Shown: positions 60,039-64,000 of the stretch, in pieces
Layout: each line of letters opens with the position of its first letter
How positions within the stretch are numbered: position 1 is the stretch's first letter
From: Burkholderia stabilis
GTDB taxonomy: Bacteria > Pseudomonadota > Gammaproteobacteria > Burkholderiales > Burkholderiaceae
Assembly: GCF_001742165.1 (NCBI RefSeq)
Contig: NZ_CP016444.1
Coordinates: 620,001 to 684,000 of the forward strand
Reading direction: 5' to 3'
Length of the DNA stretch: 64,000 nucleotides
Notes under the pieces: generated by a model
What the model was told of the DNA's origin: nothing
The model's database searches: none
What the model saw: only the letters and a program-made list of their open reading frames with translations
Translations under genes and position numbers: made by a program

Positions 60039-61100
60039 ATGCATCGCTATCCGTGGATCGACCTGCGCGCGCTCGGCGCGCAGGCAGGCGCCGTCGCGGC
60101 CGACGCGGCGAGAGCCGGCGTGCGCCGTTTCGTGGTGGCCGACGCCGATCGCGATACGTGCGCGGCCGGCGCGGCGACGCAACTGGCCGTTTCGCCGGCG
60201 GGTGTCGCGACCCTGGCCGACGACGCACAGGCGCCGCTGGCTGGCGTGTGCGTGCGGATCGCCGGCGCGGATGATTTCGACGCCGCGCGCACCGCGCTCG
60301 CGCGTCACGCGCTCGTCGTGCTCGATTACGCGCTCGCCACCACGGTGCCGCTCGAGCGGTTGCTCGCGGGTGCGCACGAGGACGTGTGCCGCATCGTCGT
60401 CTCGCTGGCCGATCCGCACGGCGCGGCGTACCTCGCGCGCAAATATGCGCAGTCGCCGGTCGACATCGCGTTCGCGCCGCGCGATGCGGCGGCGTTGCGC
60501 GGCGTGCTGGCCGCGTGCGGCGAGCTGCGTCCGCGCGAGCCGCTGAAGCTGAAAACGTTCGAGGTGCAGCGCGTCGAGCCGCTCGGCGTCGGGCTGCATG
60601 CGGTGATCGACGGCTGTTCGCAGCTCGACGGCGACGAATGCGTACTGGCCGGCGCGAGCGCGACCAGCATGCTGCTCGTCGCGGCCGGCGCCGCGCGCAT
60701 GCCGGGCCGTCCGCTCGCGTTCGGCATCGACGCGGGCTCGGCCGAATCGTTCGTGTTCTGCGGCGGCGACCGCGCGCGCCAGCCTTCACTGCTGCGTTCC
60801 GGCGAGCGAATCCTGACGGTCGGCGCGGCGGGCGACACGCGCGCGATCGTGGTCGGCCGCGTGCGGATCGAATCCGCTCCGCTCGTCGCATTGCACGCCC
60901 GCAGCGCATCCGGCGCGAGCGCGCGCATCGTGATGCGCGGCGACGGTGCGGTACGGCTGCGGACCGACGGCGGCGCGCGCGTCGGTCTCGCCGATGTGTC
61001 GCCCGGCATCCGGCTCGCGGGCTACGAGCCGGGCGTCGGCTGGGTCGATTGCCGGATGCGGGCTGCCGCGTCGCGTTCGGCCGTCTCCGTCAGCCGCTAG
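60039..61100 (+). CDS. Divergent DHQ-synthase-II/GriH-like paralogue
   Basis: 353 residues from the ATG at 60039. The opening YPWIDLRALGAQAGAVAADAARAGVRRFVV matches the opening of the next gene (LSWIDLRNIGELADEI) and the C-terminal domain has the same plan (VVGRVRIESAPLVALHARS against VVGRAKVETRPLLLIEAKN). However the conserved core RPFRVNAAALHSYV of the neighbour is RPLAFGIDAGSAESFV here, so the His and other likely metal or substrate residues are lost. It may be a non-catalytic partner, or an enzyme with altered chemistry. It is tightly placed between the aldolase and the intact copy. Confidence 0.7.
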   Translation: MHRYPWIDLRALGAQAGAVAADAARAGVRRFVVADADRDTCAAGAATQLAVSPAGVATLADDAQAPLAGVCVRIAGADDFDAARTALARHALVVLDYALATTVPLERLLAGAHEDVCRIVVSLADPHGAAYLARKYAQSPVDIAFAPRDAAALRGVLAACGELRPREPLKLKTFEVQRVEPLGVGLHAVIDGCSQLDGDECVLAGASATSMLLVAAGAARMPGRPLAFGIDAGSAESFVFCGGDRARQPSLLRSGERILTVGAAGDTRAIVVGRVRIESAPLVALHARSASGASARIVMRGDGAVRLRTDGGARVGLADVSPGIRLAGYEPGVGWVDCRMRAAASRSAVSVSR

Positions 61101-61157
61101 TTTCATCCTGTCGTTCAACCAACCAACCCGCTTCATCCCCTTCGAAGGAGATTGGCC

Positions 61158-62258
61158 TTGAAGAAGCTTTCCTGGATTGACCTGCGCAACATCGGCGAGC
61201 TCGCGGACGAGATCACCGAGGAAGCGCTGCATGTCGGCGTGTCCGCATTCGTCGTGAAGGATTCGGAGCAGGCCGGGCGGTTGCCGCCGAGCGCGTGCAA
61301 GGTCGCGGTGCTCGACCGGCAGCCGGCCGATCCCGCGCTGCTCGAGCAGGTGCAGATCGTGCTCGTGAAGGACGGCCTGCCGGTCGATTTCGCGGTGCCG
61401 GACGGTGTCGAGCTCGGTGTGTTCATCGAGGTGACGGGCGAGGCGACGCTCACACGCGCGTGCGAACTGTCGACTTCCACGCCCTGGCTGCTCGTCGAAT
61501 TCCTGCAGGACCCGAGCAAGATCCCGCTCGAGATCCTGCTGGCGGCCGCCGATCGCGCGGCGGGCGAACTGATCACCGTCGTGGCCGATCTGGAGGATGC
61601 CGAAGTGACGCTGAACGTGCTGCAGCGCGGCCCCGAGGGCGTGCTGCTCACGCCGACGCAGGTCGGGCAGGCCACGCAGCTCGTGTCGATCTGCAGCGAC
61701 ACGGTCGAGGATCTGCAGCTCGAGGAAATCGAGATCGTCGGGCTCACGCATCTCGGGCCGGGCGAGCGCGTGTGCGTCGACACGTGCTCGCGCTTCGAGC
61801 AGGACGAGGGCATCCTGGTCGGCTCGTATTCGACCGGCATGATCCTCATCAGCAGCGAGACCCACCCGCTGCCGTACATGCCGACGCGCCCGTTCCGCGT
61901 GAACGCGGCCGCGCTCCATTCGTACGTCGTCGCGCCGGACAACCGGACCCGCTATCTCGCCGAGCTCGAATCGGGCGCGGAAATCCTCGCCGTCAACGCG
62001 CAGGGCAAGGCGCGCCGCGTCGTGGTCGGGCGCGCGAAGGTCGAGACGCGCCCGCTGCTGCTGATCGAGGCGAAGAACGCCGCCAACCGCGCGATCAACA
62101 TCATCGCGCAGGACGACTGGCACGTGCGCGTGCTCGGGCCGAAAGGCAGCGTGCACAACATCACGGAACTCAAGCGCGGCGACCGCATCCTCGGCTACAC
62201 GCTCGATGCGCAGCGCCACGTCGGCTACCCGATCCGCGAGTTCCTGCACGAGCAGTGA
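61158..62258 (+). CDS. 3-Dehydroquinate synthase II / GriH-like cyclase
   Basis: 366 residues. I place the start at TTG 61158 (LKKLSWIDL), seven bases after GAAGGAG; no ATG is near and the TTG at 61152 is too close to the ribosome site. The family block is complete: VGSYSTGMILISSETHPLPYMPTRPFRVNAAALHSYVVAPDNRTRYLAELESG, and the tail GDRILGYTLDAQRHVGYPIREFL. GriH converts the GriI product to 3-amino-4-hydroxybenzoate; archaeal AroB' makes 3-dehydroquinate from ADH. With the aldolase beside it, this is the core ring-forming enzyme of the cluster. Confidence 0.85.
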   Translation: MKKLSWIDLRNIGELADEITEEALHVGVSAFVVKDSEQAGRLPPSACKVAVLDRQPADPALLEQVQIVLVKDGLPVDFAVPDGVELGVFIEVTGEATLTRACELSTSTPWLLVEFLQDPSKIPLEILLAAADRAAGELITVVADLEDAEVTLNVLQRGPEGVLLTPTQVGQATQLVSICSDTVEDLQLEEIEIVGLTHLGPGERVCVDTCSRFEQDEGILVGSYSTGMILISSETHPLPYMPTRPFRVNAAALHSYVVAPDNRTRYLAELESGAEILAVNAQGKARRVVVGRAKVETRPLLLIEAKNAANRAINIIAQDDWHVRVLGPKGSVHNITELKRGDRILGYTLDAQRHVGYPIREFLHEQ

Positions 62259-62337
62259 TTCGCATGTTTCGTTGACGATTGCGATTCGCGCGGCGCGTCA
62301 TGCGCCCGCGCGATCCGTTCATGCTCGGGAGGACTTG

Positions 62338-63360
62338 ATGGAACAGGCGGCAAAGCAGGTGCTGGATACGCTGTTCGGGCGGTGGCGCAGCCGCATCCTG
62401 TATGCAGGTACGCGGCTCGGCGTATTCGACGCGGTGACGACGGACGCGCCGGCTTCGTCGGCCGCGCTCGCAGTGGCGCTCGGCGTCGACGAGCCGTTGC
62501 TGTACCGGCTGTTGCGCGCGCTCGCGTCGCTCGGCCTGCTCGACGAGGATGCGCACCGCGGCTTCAGGGCCACCGCGTCGGGCGCGCTGCTGCACGCGGA
62601 CGCCGCGAGCACGTTGCGCGATTTCGTGCTGCTGCAGGAGGGCCCGGAGCATTACGCGATCTGGGAACACCTGCCCGACATGGTGCGCGACGGCCGGCAG
62701 AACGGCTTCGTGCGCGAATTCGGCGCGATGGCGTTCGACTATGCGAAGGATCACGCGCGCTACCGGACCGACTTCAAGCGCGCGATGTCGAGCTTCTCGA
62801 CCGTGCAGTCGGAGCAGGTCGTCGACGCGCTGCGCGATGTCGCGTTCGCGCCGGGCACGCACGCGTGCGACATCGGCGGCGGCCAGGGGCACATGATGTG
62901 CAGCCTGCTCAGGCGGTTCGAATCGCTGACCGGCACCGTGTTCGACCTGCCCGAAGTGATCGACGGCGACGCGGAGGGATGGGCGCAGCGCATGGGCGTG
63001 AGTGCGCGCTGCAACAAGGCGGCCGGCAACATGTTCGACGCGGTGCCGGCGGCCGACGTCTACCTGCTGAAGCTGATCCTGCACGACTGGAACGACGACG
63101 AATGCGTGACGATCCTCAAGCGTGCGCGTGAAAGCGCGCGGGACGGGGCGCGCGCGTTCGTGATCGAACGTGTCGTGCCGGCGCCGGGCGTCGCGCATTT
63201 CTCGAAGCTCTACGACATCCACATGATGTGCTGGGGCAGCGGCCGTGAGCGCACGCGGGAGGAATACGACGCGCTGCTCGACGCCGCCGGCTGGCGGCCC
63301 GCCGGGGCGAGGCCGGCGCCGGACGGGCAGATCGACGTGATCGAGGCCGTCGCCGCATAG
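62338..63360 (+). CDS. SAM-dependent O-methyltransferase
   Basis: 340 residues, ATG at 62338 behind GGGAGG. N-terminal winged-helix dimerisation domain (SSAALAVALGVDEPLLYRLLRALASLGLL), then the AdoMet site ACDIGGGQGHMMCSLLRRF and the family catalytic base region LLKLILHDWNDDECVTILKRAR. This is the plant-COMT-like class (Methyltransf_2) used for phenolic hydroxyls. It would methylate a hydroxyl of the aminohydroxybenzoate product. Confidence 0.9.
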   Translation: MEQAAKQVLDTLFGRWRSRILYAGTRLGVFDAVTTDAPASSAALAVALGVDEPLLYRLLRALASLGLLDEDAHRGFRATASGALLHADAASTLRDFVLLQEGPEHYAIWEHLPDMVRDGRQNGFVREFGAMAFDYAKDHARYRTDFKRAMSSFSTVQSEQVVDALRDVAFAPGTHACDIGGGQGHMMCSLLRRFESLTGTVFDLPEVIDGDAEGWAQRMGVSARCNKAAGNMFDAVPAADVYLLKLILHDWNDDECVTILKRARESARDGARAFVIERVVPAPGVAHFSKLYDIHMMCWGSGRERTREEYDALLDAAGWRPAGARPAPDGQIDVIEAVAA

Positions 63361-63373
63361 CGCGCCGGGTTCG

Positions 63374-64000
63374 TCAGGCGGCGGGCGGCTCGCGCGTTTC
63401 GAGCCAGGTCATCTGCGGTTTCAGGATCGCGAGGGTCGCACGCACCGCCTTGTTCTCGTCGCGCTGCTCGATCGCGTCGAGCACGGCCTGATGCGCCTGC
63501 ATGTCGGGTTCGGGAATCTCGGCCTCGTCGAGCTCGACGAGGATGTCTTCGACGTTCGCGAGGATCGACCCCGAAAAGTAGCGATACAGCGCCTCGAGCG
63601 CGTGATTGTGCGACGCGGTGGCCACGGCGATGTGAAACGCGCGGTCGCGTTCGACGAACTTCTTCACGTCGCGCGCCGCTTCGCGCTCGCCGCGCGCCTT
63701 CAGCAGCTTGCGCAGCGTCGCGAGATCCTCGTCGGTGCGCCGGCGCGCCGCGTAGCGCGCGCATTCCGTCTCGAGCATGCACTGCAGCTCGAGATGATCG
63801 CCGCGTGCGGCGCGATCGACGTTGCGCATCGTTTCGGCCGGATCGACGTTGCGCCGCACGTAGGTGCCGTCGCCCTGGCGCACTTCGAGCACGCCGGAAT
63901 ACGCGAGCGTGCGAACCGCTTCGCGCACCGTGTTGCGCCCGACCTCGAGCTGCTTCGCGAGATCGAGCTCGGTCGGGATGCGATGACCGACGCGCCAGAT
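63374..64000 (-). CDS. GntR-family (FCD/FadR subgroup) regulator, partial at window edge
   Basis: The frame continues past the right edge. Visible: winged helix (IPTELDLAKQLEVGRNTVREAVRTLAYSGVLEVRQGDGTYV) and an FCD effector domain (CMLETECARYAARRRT, RDRAFHIAVATASHNHALEALYRYF), whose Asp/His pattern usually binds a metal and a carboxylate ligand. It ends 14 bp from the convergent methyltransferase stop. It is the nearest regulator to the aldolase operon and may bind the palindrome at 59026. Confidence 0.88.
   Translation of the reverse strand: MWRVGHRIPTELDLAKQLEVGRNTVREAVRTLAYSGVLEVRQGDGTYVRRNVDPAETMRNVDRAARGDHLELQCMLETECARYAARRRTDEDLATLRKLLKARGEREAARDVKKFVERDRAFHIAVATASHNHALEALYRYFSGSILANVEDILVELDEAEIPEPDMQAHQAVLDAIEQRDENKAVRATLAILKPQMTWLETREPPAA

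Noticed and set aside
61152..61154. TTG at 61152 as start of the intact cyclase gene
   Set aside because: It lies one base after the GGAG ribosome site; TTG at 61158 has proper spacing.
1..64000. CRISPR arrays, rRNA, tRNA, integrase with attachment sites
   Set aside because: No regularly spaced repeats of CRISPR size, no conserved RNA-gene segments and no integrase gene were seen; the only array is the three-unit 26-bp repeat at 48769.

Overview
The window is high-GC proteobacterial DNA in the style of Burkholderia, probably a Burkholderia cepacia complex species. The grounds are codon use, many LysR, TetR and AraC regulators in divergent pairs, RND and aromatic-acid efflux operons, and long open antisense frames typical of GC-rich third positions. 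No rRNA, tRNA or CRISPR array was seen. The base composition and accessory gene mix would fit a secondary replicon, but that is inference.

Left part (1-12519): the C-terminal end of rarA, an IS21-type transposase scrap, a divergent TetR/MFS pair around a 13-bp inverted repeat, an amidase, a complete MexEF-OprN-like RND tripartite pump, and a LysR divergent from an F420-reductase-like gene.

12938-22866 is a compact, one-direction biosynthetic cluster. It runs: AT-rich leader with a 43-residue membrane ORF, 14-helix exporter, acyl carrier protein, FabH-like ketosynthase III, asparagine-synthetase-like amidotransferase, AfsA-type hotdog protein, old-yellow-enzyme reductase, two short-chain dehydrogenases, a second carrier protein, and its own phosphopantetheinyl transferase. 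The set implies an acyl-ACP condensed to a butenolide or related head group, reduced, possibly amidated and exported. I do not recognise it as a described pathway.

22988-32117 holds an MHYT-GGDEF-EAL protein, then scarred DNA with IS3-type and WYL-like fragments. After these come a GIY-YIG-like protein, a WYL regulator and a four-gene set (SHOCT, large membrane protein, TerB-like, glycine-rich membrane protein) that looks like an uncharacterised stress or defence module, then a YkgJ-type protein.

32139-48755 is catabolic and regulatory. It contains a TetR with a KshA/KstD-like steroid pair, and a LysR with an M20 amidohydrolase broken by one in-frame TAG plus an NCS1 permease. Next are a potF fragment, an OmpR-type two-component system, two AraC regulators, an AhpD-like protein, a HAD phosphatase and an acyl-CoA synthetase.

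48901-64000: minus-strand genes encode a degenerate PPTase-like protein, a hypothetical, an Aae-type aromatic-acid efflux operon, a LysR, a flavin reductase, an FAD aromatic hydroxylase and a luciferase-like monooxygenase. Divergent from these are a GriI-like aldolase, two tandem DHQ-synthase-II-like proteins (one degenerate) and an O-methyltransferase, followed by a convergent GntR/FCD regulator. I read this as a shikimate-independent aminohydroxybenzoate-type pathway with tailoring oxygenases, methylation and an adjacent aromatic acid exporter. It is the second strong candidate for an undescribed system.
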